Notes: generated by a model not told the origin, from the sequence alone. 64,000 bases of DNA from Hydrogenophaga sp. SL48 (GCF_021729865.1 NZ_CP063400.1:4588001-4652000), one strand, 5' to 3'; shown: positions 1 through 8,265, counted from the stretch's first letter. Numbers and translations are program-made.

Positions 1-341
1 TCAAGAACGCCTTGGACTGGCTCGTGGGATACCCGCCGTTTGCCGACAAGCCCGTCGCGGTCTTCAACCCCTCGCACCGGGCGGACCACGCCGATCTGTC
101 TCTGAAAGAAACCCTGCGCACCATGGCCGCCGACCTGATTCCCGGCGCCTGCCTGCGCATTCCTGTCACCGCCTGCGACCTGAGCGCGCCACAGCTGGCG
201 TCCAGCTCGCCCTATCGCGAGCTGATCACGGAGGCGCTGCAGGCGGTGGGGCGGCATCTTCGGGAGCGATCCGGTTCACCGGGACTCCAGAATCGGGCGA
301 CCGAACAAGGCAAACACTTCGACGCGAAAGAGACGGCGTGA
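1..341 (+). CDS. NAD(P)H-dependent FMN reductase family protein, 3' part (5' end outside window)
   Basis: The reading frame is already open at base 3 and starts with KNALDWLV followed by a proline-rich stretch. This is the typical central motif of small flavodoxin-fold NADPH:FMN/quinone/chromate reductases, which usually read PGxLKNAxDW. About 112 residues are visible, so roughly the C-terminal 60 percent of a usual 180-190 residue protein is present. The stop codon TGA overlaps the first base of the parA ATG, so the two are probably co-transcribed and translationally coupled. The exact substrate cannot be inferred. The TTG at base 12 should not be taken as the start, because homology continues upstream of it. 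Confidence 0.75.
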   Translation, partial: KNALDWLVGYPPFADKPVAVFNPSHRADHADLSLKETLRTMAADLIPGACLRIPVTACDLSAPQLASSSPYRELITEALQAVGRHLRERSGSPGLQNRATEQGKHFDAKETA

Positions 342-1111
342 TGGCAAAGATATTCTGTGTGGCCAATCAGAAGGGCGGCGTCGGCAAGACCACCACCACC
401 GTCAACCTCGCCGCCGGTCTGGCCAAGGTCGGGCAGCGCGTGCTGATGGTCGACCTCGACCCGCAGGGCAACGCGACCATGGGCTCGGGCGTGGACAAAC
501 GCAGCATGGCGCTCTCGGTCTACGACGTGTTGCTGGAGTCGGCCACGGTCGCCGAAGCCGCCATCCTGTCCGAAAGATGCGGTTACAGCGTGCTCGGCGC
601 CAACCGCGAACTGGCCGGTGCCGAGGTCGAGCTGGTCGAGCTGGAGCGACGCGACAAGCGCCTCAAGACCGCGCTCGCTGCCGTTGATGCCGACTATGAC
701 TTCGTGCTGATCGATTGCCCGCCGAGCTTGAGCATGCTCACCCTCAACGGCCTGTGCGCGGCCCACGGCGTGATCGTGCCCATGCAGTGCGAGTACTTCG
801 CGCTCGAAGGCCTGACCGACCTGGTGAACACCATCAAGCAGGTGCACGCCAACCTCAACCCCGACCTGCAGATCATCGGCCTGCTGCGCGTCATGTTCGA
901 CCCGCGCATCACCCTGCAGCAGCAGGTCAGCGACCAGCTCAAGGCCCACTTCGGCGACAAGGTGTTCGACAGCGTGATCCCGCGCAACGTGCGCCTGGCC
1001 GAAGCGCCGAGCTACGGCCTGCCCGGCGTGGTGTTTGATCCGTCGGCGCGCGGCAGCCAGGCCTTCGTGGCCTTTGCCACCGAGATGGTGGCTCGCATCA
1101 ACCAGATGTGA
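341..1111 (+). CDS. parA: Chromosome partitioning ATPase ParA (Soj)
   Basis: This is a 256-residue ParA/MinD-superfamily ATPase. It uses ATP-dependent dimerisation on nucleoid DNA to move ParB-parS complexes during chromosome segregation. The deviant Walker A motif KGGVGKTTT lies at residues 11-19, switch I DPQGN about residues 41-45, and Walker B VLIDCPPS near residue 123. The length is normal for chromosomal Soj/ParA without an N-terminal helix-turn-helix. I chose the ATG at 341, giving MAKIFCVANQ, over the GTG one codon upstream because family members begin this way. It belongs to a run of genes that ends with parB, with two unrelated genes between them. No canonical parS palindrome was noticed in the window. 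Confidence 0.95.
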   Translation: MAKIFCVANQKGGVGKTTTTVNLAAGLAKVGQRVLMVDLDPQGNATMGSGVDKRSMALSVYDVLLESATVAEAAILSERCGYSVLGANRELAGAEVELVELERRDKRLKTALAAVDADYDFVLIDCPPSLSMLTLNGLCAAHGVIVPMQCEYFALEGLTDLVNTIKQVHANLNPDLQIIGLLRVMFDPRITLQQQVSDQLKAHFGDKVFDSVIPRNVRLAEAPSYGLPGVVFDPSARGSQAFVAFATEMVARINQM

Positions 1112-1135
1112 GCGCCGGCTTTCGTTGAACACCCT

Positions 1136-1687
1136 ATGAAGTCTGACAACGTCCTCATCCTGCCCGGTTGGCAGAACAGCGGCCCCGACCACTGGCAGAG
1201 CCGCTGGGAAGCCGGGCACGGCTTCCGCCGCGTCGACCAGCACGACTGGATGACCCCCAGGCGTGGTGACTGGATCGCCCGACTGGAAGACGTGATCCTC
1301 GGCACCGACGGCCCGGTGGTGCTGGTGGCCCACAGCCTGGGCTGCATCCTCACCGCCGCCTGGGCGCAGGTCTCGCGCAGCACCCACCGCGTGCAGGGCG
1401 CGCTGCTGGTCGCGCCGGGCGACCCCGAACGCGAGGAGCTGTGCGGCCTGCTGCCCAGCTGGGCACCCATCGTGCGCCAGCGCCTGCCGTTTCCCAGCGT
1501 GCTGGTCGGCAGCCGCAACGACCCGTACTGCGACTTCACCAAAGCCCGAAGCCTGGCCGACAGCTGGGGCTCGCGCTTCATCGACCTCGGCGAGCGCGGC
1601 CACATCAACGCCGAATCCGGCCTGGGCGACTGGCCCGAGGGGCTGGCCATGCTCTGCGACCTGACCCCCGTGCAAGGCCCTCGATGA
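1136..1687 (+). CDS. RBBP9/YdeN-type alpha/beta hydrolase
   Basis: This 183-residue serine hydrolase has the compact RBBP9/YdeN alpha/beta fold. It starts with VLILPGWQNSGPDHWQ, the family's diagnostic N-terminus with an oxyanion loop. The nucleophile elbow AHSLGC has Ser67, the acid is probably the Asp in SRNDPYCDF, and the catalytic His lies in GERGHIN. It is likely cytosolic, since no signal peptide is present. The natural substrate is unknown for most members. It sits between parA and a membrane protein, overlapping the latter by four bases (ATGA). This gene recurs in the par region of relatives by my recollection, but a role in segregation is not shown. Confidence 0.85.
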   Translation: MKSDNVLILPGWQNSGPDHWQSRWEAGHGFRRVDQHDWMTPRRGDWIARLEDVILGTDGPVVLVAHSLGCILTAAWAQVSRSTHRVQGALLVAPGDPEREELCGLLPSWAPIVRQRLPFPSVLVGSRNDPYCDFTKARSLADSWGSRFIDLGERGHINAESGLGDWPEGLAMLCDLTPVQGPR

Positions 1688-2190
1688 GGCTGCTGCGCAG
1701 TTCGAGGAGCAGTCCACAGTTCCTGGTGGCCGGAGCCGGGCAGAACATGGGCTGGTTGGCCCGCACGAAGGCGGCTGTCCAGGGCCGTGTGCTCCTGGTG
1801 GTCGAGGCCGTGGGCACGTTGGCCTCGGTGCTGGGCGTGCCTCTTGCTGCTTTGACCGGCAAGGCGTACCTGGCCGTGCTGGTCGCCTTGTTTGGGCTGG
1901 GCTGCTGTTTGCGTTTTGTGCGCTTGCGACAAAAGTTGCGCCCGACCGATGGAGCGCCTGTTTCGATGTGGCAGTCCACTCCAGCATGGCTGACACCGGC
2001 CGTGGGGCTGTTGCCCGCGATCGAGGTGGCCCTGCTCGTGGAAGCCACGCGACTGCCGGTGCGCGCAGACCAACCAGGCTTTGATACCGCCAACTGGTGG
2101 TGGGTCCTGGCGGGATTCGTGGTGTTTTTCTGGTTGCAGCGTGGCTGGTTGGGCGATCGCCTGGCCGGCAAGCCGACCACCTACCGCTGA
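1684..2190 (+). CDS. Hypothetical inner-membrane protein between parA and parB
   Basis: This 168-residue protein has no family I recognise. Hydrophobic segments appear around residues 33-50, 55-75, 105-125 and 137-155, predicting three or four membrane helices with a basic N-terminus (RLLRSSRSS). Start at ATG 1684 is chosen because it overlaps the TGA of the preceding hydrolase gene in an ATGA junction, implying translational coupling. A 42-base gap with an A-rich leader separates it from parB. Codon use is like its neighbours, so nothing suggests recent transfer. Its function is unknown. Confidence 0.7.
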   Translation: MRLLRSSRSSPQFLVAGAGQNMGWLARTKAAVQGRVLLVVEAVGTLASVLGVPLAALTGKAYLAVLVALFGLGCCLRFVRLRQKLRPTDGAPVSMWQSTPAWLTPAVGLLPAIEVALLVEATRLPVRADQPGFDTANWWWVLAGFVVFFWLQRGWLGDRLAGKPTTYR

Positions 2191-2232
2191 CCCGTTGGGC
2201 GCAGTTCAAGAACAAACAAAAGGATCCAGACC

Positions 2233-3162
2233 ATGGTCACCAAAAAACCCAAAGGCCTAGGCCGCGGACTCGAAGCCCTGCTGGGCCCCAAGGTGGCGGA
2301 GGCCACTTCGCCCGACGCGCAGGACAACGCGCGCAACGCCACACCCAGCGCGCTGCCGCTGACCGAGCTGGTCGCGGGCGTCTACCAGCCGCGCACGCAC
2401 ATGGACGAGGGCGCGCTGTACGAGCTGGCCGAGTCGATCAAGGCGCAAGGGATCATGCAGCCGATCCTGGTGCGCAAGCTGGCCGACGGGCCGAACGCCG
2501 GCAAGTACGAAATCATCGCGGGCGAACGGCGCTTCCGCGCCTCGAAACTGGCCGGGCTGGACAGCGTGCCGGTGCTGGTGCGCGACGTGCCCAACGAGGC
2601 GGCGGCCGCGATGGCGCTGATCGAGAACATCCAGCGCGAAGACCTGAACCCGCTGGAAGAGGCACAGGGCCTGCAGCGCCTGGTCAAGGAATTCGGCCTG
2701 ACGCACGAGCAGGCCGCGCAGGCCGTGGGCCGTTCGCGCAGTGCCGCCAGCAACCTGCTGCGCCTCTTGCAACTCGCCGAGCCGGTGCAGACCATGCTGA
2801 TGGCCGGCGACATCGACATGGGCCACGCGCGCGCGCTGCTGGCGCTGGAGAAGGTGGCGCAGATCACGGCGGCCAACCAGATCGCGGCCAAGAAGATGTC
2901 GGTGCGCGAGGCCGAGAGCCTGGTGAAGAAGCTGGGCGCCGAGTTCAACCTCGTGCAGCAAAAGCCCACCAAGGACAAGTCGCGCGACATCAAGCGCGTG
3001 GAAGAAGAACTGTCCGACCTGCTGACCGCCGAGGTCGAGGTGCGCGTGAAGAAACGCGTCAAGCGCCACGGCCGCGTCGAAGAGATGGGCGAACTCGCGA
3101 TCCAGTTCGGCTCGATCGACGAACTCAACGGGTTGATTGACAAGCTGCGCGGCGAGCGCTGA
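2233..3162 (+). CDS. parB: Chromosome partitioning protein ParB
   Basis: This 309-residue ParB/Spo0J CTPase loads at parS sites and spreads as a DNA clamp. The N-terminus KKPKGLGRGLEALLG is the conserved ParA-stimulating peptide. The ParB/Srx CTP-binding domain follows, with box II GERRFRAS at about residues 97-104 and ENIQREDLNP near 137. A helix-turn-helix (THEQAAQAVGRSRSAASNLL) lies around residues 158-177, and a C-terminal dimerisation region ends the protein. The gene is the last of the unit, since an intrinsic terminator follows 23 bases after the stop. It is separated from parA by two genes rather than being adjacent. Confidence 0.96.
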   Translation: MVTKKPKGLGRGLEALLGPKVAEATSPDAQDNARNATPSALPLTELVAGVYQPRTHMDEGALYELAESIKAQGIMQPILVRKLADGPNAGKYEIIAGERRFRASKLAGLDSVPVLVRDVPNEAAAAMALIENIQREDLNPLEEAQGLQRLVKEFGLTHEQAAQAVGRSRSAASNLLRLLQLAEPVQTMLMAGDIDMGHARALLALEKVAQITAANQIAAKKMSVREAESLVKKLGAEFNLVQQKPTKDKSRDIKRVEEELSDLLTAEVEVRVKKRVKRHGRVEEMGELAIQFGSIDELNGLIDKLRGER

Positions 3163-3184
3163 CAGCCGCACGCAAGCCCCAAAG

Positions 3185-3213
3185 AAAAAGGCCTCCAGGT
3201 GGAGGCCTTTTTC
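3185..3213 (+). terminator. Intrinsic terminator of the parA-parB unit
   Basis: A near-perfect hairpin AAAAAGGCCTCC-AGGT-GGAGGCCTTTTT starts 23 bases after the parB stop. The stem has 12 pairs including A/T ends, and the T-run completes a Rho-independent terminator. The A-run means it could also act on the opposite strand. Confidence 0.9.
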
Positions 3214-3237
3214 GATGTGTGGCGCCAGCTTCAAGAA

Positions 3238-3315
3238 CGCCGTGGAACCGGCTTCGCCGGGCCACCAGCGTTGTCCCCCGGAGGGGAAGCCGCGCAGCGG
3301 CGCAGGGGGGCTCCT
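3238..3315 (-). repeat. Post-stop GC-rich multi-hairpin repeat, copy 1
   Basis: Read on the minus strand, this begins immediately behind the stop of the CsgG-like gene. It contains the family blocks CCCCCTGCGCCGCTGCGCGG, a CCCCxxGGGG hairpin and GGCCCGGCGAAGCCGGTTCC. The same blocks recur at 36860, 37150, 45962, 48754, 55099 and 56099, always behind a stop codon and oriented with that gene. Confidence 0.75.
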
Positions 3316-4155
3316 TCAGTTCACTTTCAGCACACCACCACGGCCCAGACCTCCCTTGACGTCCTGTGCCTTGTAGTTGCGCAGCGCGATCACCATGCTG
3401 TTGTAGGCGTCGGTGAACGCGGCGACGGTGGCCTTGCCGGCGGGGGAGCGCGAGAAGCCGCCCAGCGACCCGGCCGCGCTGGGGCCGAAGACGCTCAGGG
3501 CCGCGCCGTAGTTGGTGGCGGTGGCGTTGCCTTCTGAAATCGCGATCTGCACGCCCGAGCGGATGTCGAACATGGTCAGCGTCACCACCGAGGCCTTGCT
3601 CTCCAGGCCGCCGGCCAGTGCGCCCAGGTTGCGGTTGCGGCTGCCCAGCAGGCCACCGAGTGCACCGACGACCTGACCGGTTGACTCGTTGTCGATGATG
3701 ATGGCTGGCTCCAGGTAGTAATCGGCCGCGACGCGCTGGCCCTTCTGCTGGTTGGAACCGGCGCGGAACTCGCCCGAGTTGCGCTGCTTGTCGGTGATGC
3801 CGGAGATCTTGCTCTCGGTGCGGTTGTTGCCGACCGAAGTGATCACGAAGCAGTTGGACTGCGCCACCGCCAGACGGATCAGCGGCTCGATGGTGGTGAC
3901 CTGGGTGGCGGCGCCGAAGCTGGCATACCACTCCTTGCCCCGGCCGTCGTCCACGGCCAGCGTGCCCAGCGGGGAGGCGCAGCGCTCCAGCGACGAGTTG
4001 GCGCCGACGCTGGTGCCGCCTGCGGCGGCACCAGTGGCGGCGGTCGGGCTGCTGCCGGAGGTCACACGGCCGCCGCCGGTGCCGCCGCAGGCGGTGAGGG
4101 ACACGCCCAGCGCCAGGGCGGCAGTGATGCGGAGGGTGGTGGATGTTGGTTTCAT
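3316..4155 (-). CDS. CsgG/HfaB-like outer-membrane-associated lipoprotein
   Basis: This 279-residue protein has a lipoprotein signal peptide with lipobox LTAC (Cys23), followed by a Gly/Ser/Ala-rich linker to about residue 55. The body has a region near residues 85-190 where conserved-looking segments (IRLAVAQSNCFVITSVG; AADYYLEPAIII) resemble the CsgG/HfaB family of curli-type secretion or envelope assembly lipoproteins. The C-terminal part (DAYNSMVIALRNYKAQ) also fits the end of that family. No curli genes lie nearby, so the partner is unknown. The family assignment is by pattern only. The start has ATG with GGAAGGCA upstream on the minus strand. Confidence 0.6.
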   Translation of the reverse strand: MKPTSTTLRITAALALGVSLTACGGTGGGRVTSGSSPTAATGAAAGGTSVGANSSLERCASPLGTLAVDDGRGKEWYASFGAATQVTTIEPLIRLAVAQSNCFVITSVGNNRTESKISGITDKQRNSGEFRAGSNQQKGQRVAADYYLEPAIIIDNESTGQVVGALGGLLGSRNRNLGALAGGLESKASVVTLTMFDIRSGVQIAISEGNATATNYGAALSVFGPSAAGSLGGFSRSPAGKATVAAFTDAYNSMVIALRNYKAQDVKGGLGRGGVLKVN

Positions 4156-4221
4156 GAGTGCCTTCCTGGAATCAATGGTGAAAAACGGATGGATCGAGCC
4201 GAAGCAGCGTTGGGCCCCGGC

Positions 4222-4800
4222 TCAGTAGTAGTGCCAGCGGCCGTCGCGCCAGTAACTGCGGTAAGCATAGCCGCTGTACCAGCCGCCAAACCAGCCGTTC
4301 TTGCGCACATCGTCGCGCCACTTGTGATCGGCCTGGGCTTCGTTCCTGGCCTTGCGGGCCTGCACCAGCATCTTCTTGGCTTCCTTGTCGCCCTTGTCGG
4401 CGGCCATCATCAGCCAGCGTTCGGCTTCGCCCGGGTCGGCGCCCATTTCTTCGAGACCGACCAGGTAGAAGCGGCCCAGCGCCTGGGCCGCCTTGAAGTC
4501 ACCGCGCTCGCCGGCGTCGCGCATCCACTTGATGGCCTGGTAGCTGTCCTTGCGCACACCGTCGCCCCGGAAGTAGCGCAGGCCCAGGTCGTAGGCGGCG
4601 CGGGGGTCTTTGGCGGCCATGGCTTCGAGCGCCGCGATCCGCGCGTCGGCGGCGGGATCGGCCTGGGCCGCCAGCTCGGCCTCCAGCGTGGACGAGTTGC
4701 GCGGCCGGTCGGAGCAGCCGGTGTTGTCGCAGATGCGAACGGTGTCTTGTGCGAACGCGGCGCCGGACAGCAACAGCAAGGGGAGCAGCAAGCGTTTCAT
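4222..4800 (-). CDS. Exported Sel1-like (SLR) repeat protein
   Basis: This 192-residue protein begins with a clean signal peptide MKRLLLPLLLLSGAAFAQ, cleaved about residue 18, so it is likely periplasmic. Residues 60-140 hold two to three Sel1-like units (AAYDLGLRYFRGDGV; AAQALGRFYLVGL; AERWLMMAADKGDKEAKKM). These helical repeats usually mediate protein contacts. The C-terminus is rich in Trp, Tyr and Arg (WFGGWYSGYAYRSYW). Start ATG 4800 is supported by the strong GGAGG upstream and by the signal peptide. Longer frames that extend upstream lack both. The partner is not evident from the neighbours. Confidence 0.8.
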   Translation of the reverse strand: MKRLLLPLLLLSGAAFAQDTVRICDNTGCSDRPRNSSTLEAELAAQADPAADARIAALEAMAAKDPRAAYDLGLRYFRGDGVRKDSYQAIKWMRDAGERGDFKAAQALGRFYLVGLEEMGADPGEAERWLMMAADKGDKEAKKMLVQARKARNEAQADHKWRDDVRKNGWFGGWYSGYAYRSYWRDGRWHYY

Positions 4801-4867
4801 GGGGATCCTCCGCGAGGGACGGGTAGAAATACAAAGAAAGTCTATCCCGCGATTCTGCATTTGCCCA

Positions 4868-4930
4868 GACGGGTCAACACGGGCGCCAGGGCGCCGCAGC
4901 GCCCGTTCTGTCCCCCGCACAGGGGAGCGC
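4868..4930 (-). repeat. Diverged GC-rich hairpin element behind the flavoenzyme stop
   Basis: On the minus strand it follows the stop of the D-lactate dehydrogenase-like gene directly. It has a CCCCTGTGCGGGG hairpin and a second hairpin, GGGCGC-tgcggcgccctg-GCGCCC. The layout resembles the post-stop repeat family, but the block with GAAGCCGG is missing, so membership is uncertain. Confidence 0.4.
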
Positions 4931-6355
4931 TCAGATCGCGAAGATCTTGCCCGGGTTCAGGATGTTGTCCGGGTCGAGCGCGCGCTTGATGGTGCGCATC
5001 ATGTCCACCGCGCCGCTGCCGGCCTCGGTGAGCAGGAAGTCCATCTTGTGCAAGCCCACGCCGTGCTCGCCGGTGCAGGTGCCTTCGAGCCGCAGCGCGC
5101 GCGCCACCAGCTGGTGGTTCAGCTGCTCGGCGTGCTCGCGCTCTTCGGGCAGGTTGGGGTCTATCAGGTAGCCAAAGTGGAAGTTGCCGTCGCCCACGTG
5201 GCCGACCAGGAAGTAGGGGATGCCGCTGGCATCCGCCTCGGCCACCGAGTCGAGCAGGCAGTCCGCCAGCTTGCTGATCGGCACACAGGTGTCGGTGCTG
5301 ATGGCGCGGCAACCCGGCTTGCTCTGGATCGCGGCGAAGTAGGCGTTGTGCCGCGCGGTCCACAGGCGGGTGCGCTCTTCGGGCGTGGTCGCCCACTGGA
5401 AGGCGTTGCCACCGAATTCGCTGGCGATCTCCTGCACCGTCTCGGCCTGTTCCTTCACGCTCGCGGGCGAGCCGTGGAACTCCATCAGCAGCATGTGTTC
5501 CTCCCGCAGGCCCAGCTTGCTGTGTGCGTTGACCATGCGCACGGTGTTGGCGTCGATCAGCTCGCAGCGCGCGATCGGCACGCCGAGCTGGATCACCTGG
5601 ATCACGGTGCGCACCGCGGCTTCGATCGTGGGGAAGGAGCAGGTCGCGGCCGAGATCGCTTCGGGCAGCGGGTAGAGCTTGAGGGTGACCTCGGTGATCA
5701 CGCCCAGCGTGCCCTCGCTGCCCACCATCAGGCGCGTCAGGTCGTAGCCGGCGCTGCTCTTCTTGGCGCGCGTGCCGGTGCGGATGATCTCGCCTTTGGC
5801 GGTCACCACCTCCAGCGCCAGCACGTTCTCGCGCATGGTGCCGTAGCGCACGGCGTTGGTGCCGCTGGCGCGCGTGGCCGTCATGCCGCCGATGGACGCG
5901 TCCGCCCCCGGGTCGATGGGGAAGAACAGGCCTTCGCTTTTCACCGCGTTGTTCACGCCCATGCGCGTCACGCCGGGCTGCACCGTCACGGTCAGGTCTT
6001 CGGCGTTGATCGAGAGCACCTCGGTCATGCGGCTCACGTCGATGCTGATGCCGCCCTGCACCGCGAGCAGGTGGCCTTCGAGCGAGGAGCCGACGCCGAA
6101 GGGAATGACCGGGTATTTGTATTGAGCGGCAAGCTTCACGGCGTCGGCCACGTCCTGGGTGCTCTGGGCGAACACCACCGCCGCCGGGGGCGGCACGTCG
6201 TAGACCGACTCGTCACGCCCGTGTTGCTCGCGCACCGCCTGGGCGGTGGAGCACTGGGCGCCAAAGCGCTGTTGCAGCGAGGCGATCAGCGCGGCGGGCA
6301 CCTCGCGTTGCCGGATGTCGGGCGCGAGGTGGGCCAGGGGCGTGGGGGCGTTCAT
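4931..6355 (-). CDS. FAD-linked oxidase, D-lactate dehydrogenase/glycolate oxidase GlcD type
   Basis: This 474-residue flavoprotein of the vanillyl-alcohol oxidase superfamily probably oxidises D-lactate or a related 2-hydroxyacid at the membrane and passes electrons to quinone or cytochrome. The FAD-binding PCMH domain covers about residues 50-230 (PVIPFGVGSSLEGHL; GADASIGGMTATRASGTNAVRYGTMRENVL). The C-terminal FAD_oxidase_C domain contains GHVGDGNFHFGYLIDP and GTCTGEHGVGLHK, the conserved substrate and metal-site histidines. Start ATG 6355 gives MNAPTPLAHL and has GGAGA upstream. The open frame continues further upstream but lacks homology. It is a stand-alone gene with no GlcE or GlcF partners. 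Confidence 0.9.
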   Translation of the reverse strand: MNAPTPLAHLAPDIRQREVPAALIASLQQRFGAQCSTAQAVREQHGRDESVYDVPPPAAVVFAQSTQDVADAVKLAAQYKYPVIPFGVGSSLEGHLLAVQGGISIDVSRMTEVLSINAEDLTVTVQPGVTRMGVNNAVKSEGLFFPIDPGADASIGGMTATRASGTNAVRYGTMRENVLALEVVTAKGEIIRTGTRAKKSSAGYDLTRLMVGSEGTLGVITEVTLKLYPLPEAISAATCSFPTIEAAVRTVIQVIQLGVPIARCELIDANTVRMVNAHSKLGLREEHMLLMEFHGSPASVKEQAETVQEIASEFGGNAFQWATTPEERTRLWTARHNAYFAAIQSKPGCRAISTDTCVPISKLADCLLDSVAEADASGIPYFLVGHVGDGNFHFGYLIDPNLPEEREHAEQLNHQLVARALRLEGTCTGEHGVGLHKMDFLLTEAGSGAVDMMRTIKRALDPDNILNPGKIFAI

Positions 6356-6459
6356 GGGCGGTCTCCTGTGGATGCCGGACGTCGGGTCCGGTCGGTCCGG
6401 CAGTTTAGCCCTTGGGGGATGCCTGGCGCGCTGCCAGAAACCCGCCCCCGCGCCCGGGT

Positions 6460-6756
6460 TTACATCTTCATCGCCTTGCTGAATTCGGCCAGGTTCACCG
6501 CGCCGTCCTTGTCGCCGTCGACCTTTTCGAAGTTGGCGGCCACGGCTGGCAGCATGGCGGCTTCTTCGCGGCTGAGCTTGCCGTCGGCGTTCTTGTCGGC
6601 CTTGGTGAACGCGGCGCTGATCTCCTTGTCCATGGCGGTGGCCGGCGCGGCCGTGCTCTGCGCAAACGCCGTGCCGGCGGCGCCCAGGGTCAGTCCGGCG
6701 ATGAGCATGAGGCTGCGGGCTTCGAAGTTGGCGATGCGGGTGTTGCGACGGGTCAT
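6460..6756 (-). CDS. Exported EF-hand calcium-binding protein
   Basis: This is a small 98-residue protein with a signal peptide ending near AFAQ (about residue 33). Two canonical 12-residue EF-hand loops are present: Asp54-Glu65 (DKNADGKLSREE) and Asp80-Glu91 (DGDKDGAVNLAE). All standard Ca-coordinating positions are kept in both loops, so calcium binding in the periplasm is likely. The start at 6756 is preceded by CAGGAGCAGC. It diverges from the cobalamin adenosyltransferase gene across a 228-base intergenic region that must hold both promoters. The cellular role is unknown. Confidence 0.85.
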   Translation of the reverse strand: MTRRNTRIANFEARSLMLIAGLTLGAAGTAFAQSTAAPATAMDKEISAAFTKADKNADGKLSREEAAMLPAVAANFEKVDGDKDGAVNLAEFSKAMKM

Positions 6757-6984
6757 GTGCTGCTCCTGAGTTGTTGAAAAGACTTGCATTGCACCGGCAT
6801 CGGGCGTTCGTTGCCAGTGCTTTTGCTGCTTGTTTCCCGCAGCACCGTCTGCTTGCTCCAGACACATTTCCCAGCGTGCTGTAACCGTGCTCTCTGGGGC
6901 GCCCCGCCGGCCAAACGCCTTTTCTGTTGAAGGCCTTGAGGGTTCCCGCACAATCCGATTCACACCAACGAGACAAGGACCGTC

Positions 6985-7554
6985 ATGGGCAACCGCCTCA
7001 CCCAGATCGCCACCCGCACCGGCGATGCCGGCACCACCGGCCTCGGCGACAACACCCGCGTCTCCAAGAACAGCCTGCGCGTGCACGCCATGGGCGACGT
7101 GGACGAGCTCAACTCGCAGATCGGCGTGCTGCTGTGCGAAGAGCTGCCCGCCGACGTGCGCACGCTGCTGGTCGAGATCCAGCACCAGCTGTTCAACCTC
7201 GGCGGCGAGCTGTCCATCCCCGGTTACGAGCTGCTCAAGCCCGAGGCCGTGGCGGCGCTGGACGACGCGCTGGAGCACCACAACGCGCAACTGCCGCGCC
7301 TGCAGGAGTTCATCCTGCCGGCGGGCAACCGCGCGGCGTCGCTGGCCCACGTGTGCCGCACCGTGGCGCGCCGCGCCGAGCGCGCGCTGGTGGCGCTGGG
7401 CAATGAAGAAGCCATCAAGGACGGCCCGCGCCAGTACCTCAACCGCCTGAGCGACCTCATGTTCGTGCTCGCGCGCGTGCTCAACCGCATGAACGGCGGC
7501 GACGACGTGTACTGGAAGAGCGAGCGCCTGGAGCAACAGGGCGCTGCCGAGTGA
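6985..7554 (+). CDS. Cob(I)yrinic acid a,c-diamide adenosyltransferase, PduO type
   Basis: This 189-residue enzyme transfers the adenosyl group of ATP to cob(I)alamin to make adenosylcobalamin. The N-terminal ATP-binding signature TRTGDAGTTGLGDNTRV is at about residues 10-26. VHAMGDVDELNSQIG and the C-terminal RRAERALVAL and LNRLSDLMFVLAR motifs are also present. Length and motifs match stand-alone PduO-type enzymes. It overlaps the next gene by four bases (GTGA), suggesting translational coupling. No other cobalamin genes are adjacent, although the metH N-terminal gene at 62 kb encodes part of a B12-dependent enzyme. Confidence 0.93.
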   Translation: MGNRLTQIATRTGDAGTTGLGDNTRVSKNSLRVHAMGDVDELNSQIGVLLCEELPADVRTLLVEIQHQLFNLGGELSIPGYELLKPEAVAALDDALEHHNAQLPRLQEFILPAGNRAASLAHVCRTVARRAERALVALGNEEAIKDGPRQYLNRLSDLMFVLARVLNRMNGGDDVYWKSERLEQQGAAE

Positions 7555-7895
7555 CACCGCGCCAAGCGGCCGGCTTGTTGTGCGGGCTGCTGGCCGCGTT
7601 GGCCGGCGCCGCCTCCGCGCAGCCTGCACCGGGCCAGGTGGAGCTGGTGTGCGAGGCGGTCTACCTGCCCGCGCGAACCACCTGGGTGCGCCGAGTCACC
7701 ATCGATCACGACGCCCGCCGCGTGAAGGCCGTGCAGATCGACGGCGTGCCGGTCTACAGCTTCGCCATCGCCGGCACGGTGATCCTCACCTCGCTGGACA
7801 ACGAGCGCGTGCAGATCGACACCGCCGCACAGACTTGGACCAGCGACTTCCGCGGCCTGGCCAGCGCGCAGGGGCGCTGCGAGCGGGCGGGCTGA
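7551..7895 (+). CDS. Small exported hypothetical protein
   Basis: This 114-residue protein has a signal peptide (about 22 residues, ending near AGAASAQ) and a compact body of about 90 residues rich in beta-prone sequence (VELVCEAVYLPARTTWVRRVTIDHD). Cysteines near the start and end of the mature body could form a disulfide. The start is GTG overlapping the stop of the adenosyltransferase gene (GTGA). The end of the gene abuts the truncated pilU remnant, which suggests that a deletion or rearrangement breakpoint lies right behind its stop. I do not recognise a family. Confidence 0.7.
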   Translation: MTPRQAAGLLCGLLAALAGAASAQPAPGQVELVCEAVYLPARTTWVRRVTIDHDARRVKAVQIDGVPVYSFAIAGTVILTSLDNERVQIDTAAQTWTSDFRGLASAQGRCERAG

Positions 7896-7897
7896 CA

Positions 7898-8265
7898 CAC
7901 CGGCGGCGGCTTCAGGCTTTCCAGCGACCGGATGCGCGCGTTGATGTGGCGCACCACCACACCCACATCGCCGCGCTGGCGAAAAGCGTTCAGGCGGAAG
8001 CGGTCCAGTCCTCTATGGCGATGGTCAGATCGCACTCCAGCGACGACTCGAAATCGCGGATCTGCGACTCCCGCATCACCGAATACGCTAGCCGCTGGAT
8101 GCGCTCCGCTGTCAGTGCCGCCTCCTGCAGGCGTCGCGCCACGCCCTGCACCTTGATGGCGGCGGCCGTGCCGCTGGAGAGAAACAGGTCGGACGCAGCG
8201 TGGGCGACCATGGCCGAGAGGTAATGACCGAGGTCGTCTTCGGGGGCGGGGAGGGGGTGGTCCAT
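7898..8265 (-). pseudogene. pilU: Truncated and frameshifted pilU (type IV pilus retraction ATPase) remnant
   Basis: On the minus strand, translation from ATG 8265 gives a PilU-like N-terminus: LGHYLSAMVAHAASDLFLSS, IKVQGVARRL, LAYSVMRESQIRDFESSLE, DLTIAIED. The frame then ends early. Similarity continues in another frame from about 8018 as LDRFRLNAFRQRGDVGVVVRHI and SLESLKPPP, so a frameshift sits near 8015-8018. Similarity stops at about 7898, exactly where the neighbouring coding gene ends, before the Walker A motif. No ATPase core is present anywhere near. It is therefore a dead 5' fragment of about 125 codons. An intact copy is expected elsewhere in the genome. Confidence 0.8.
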
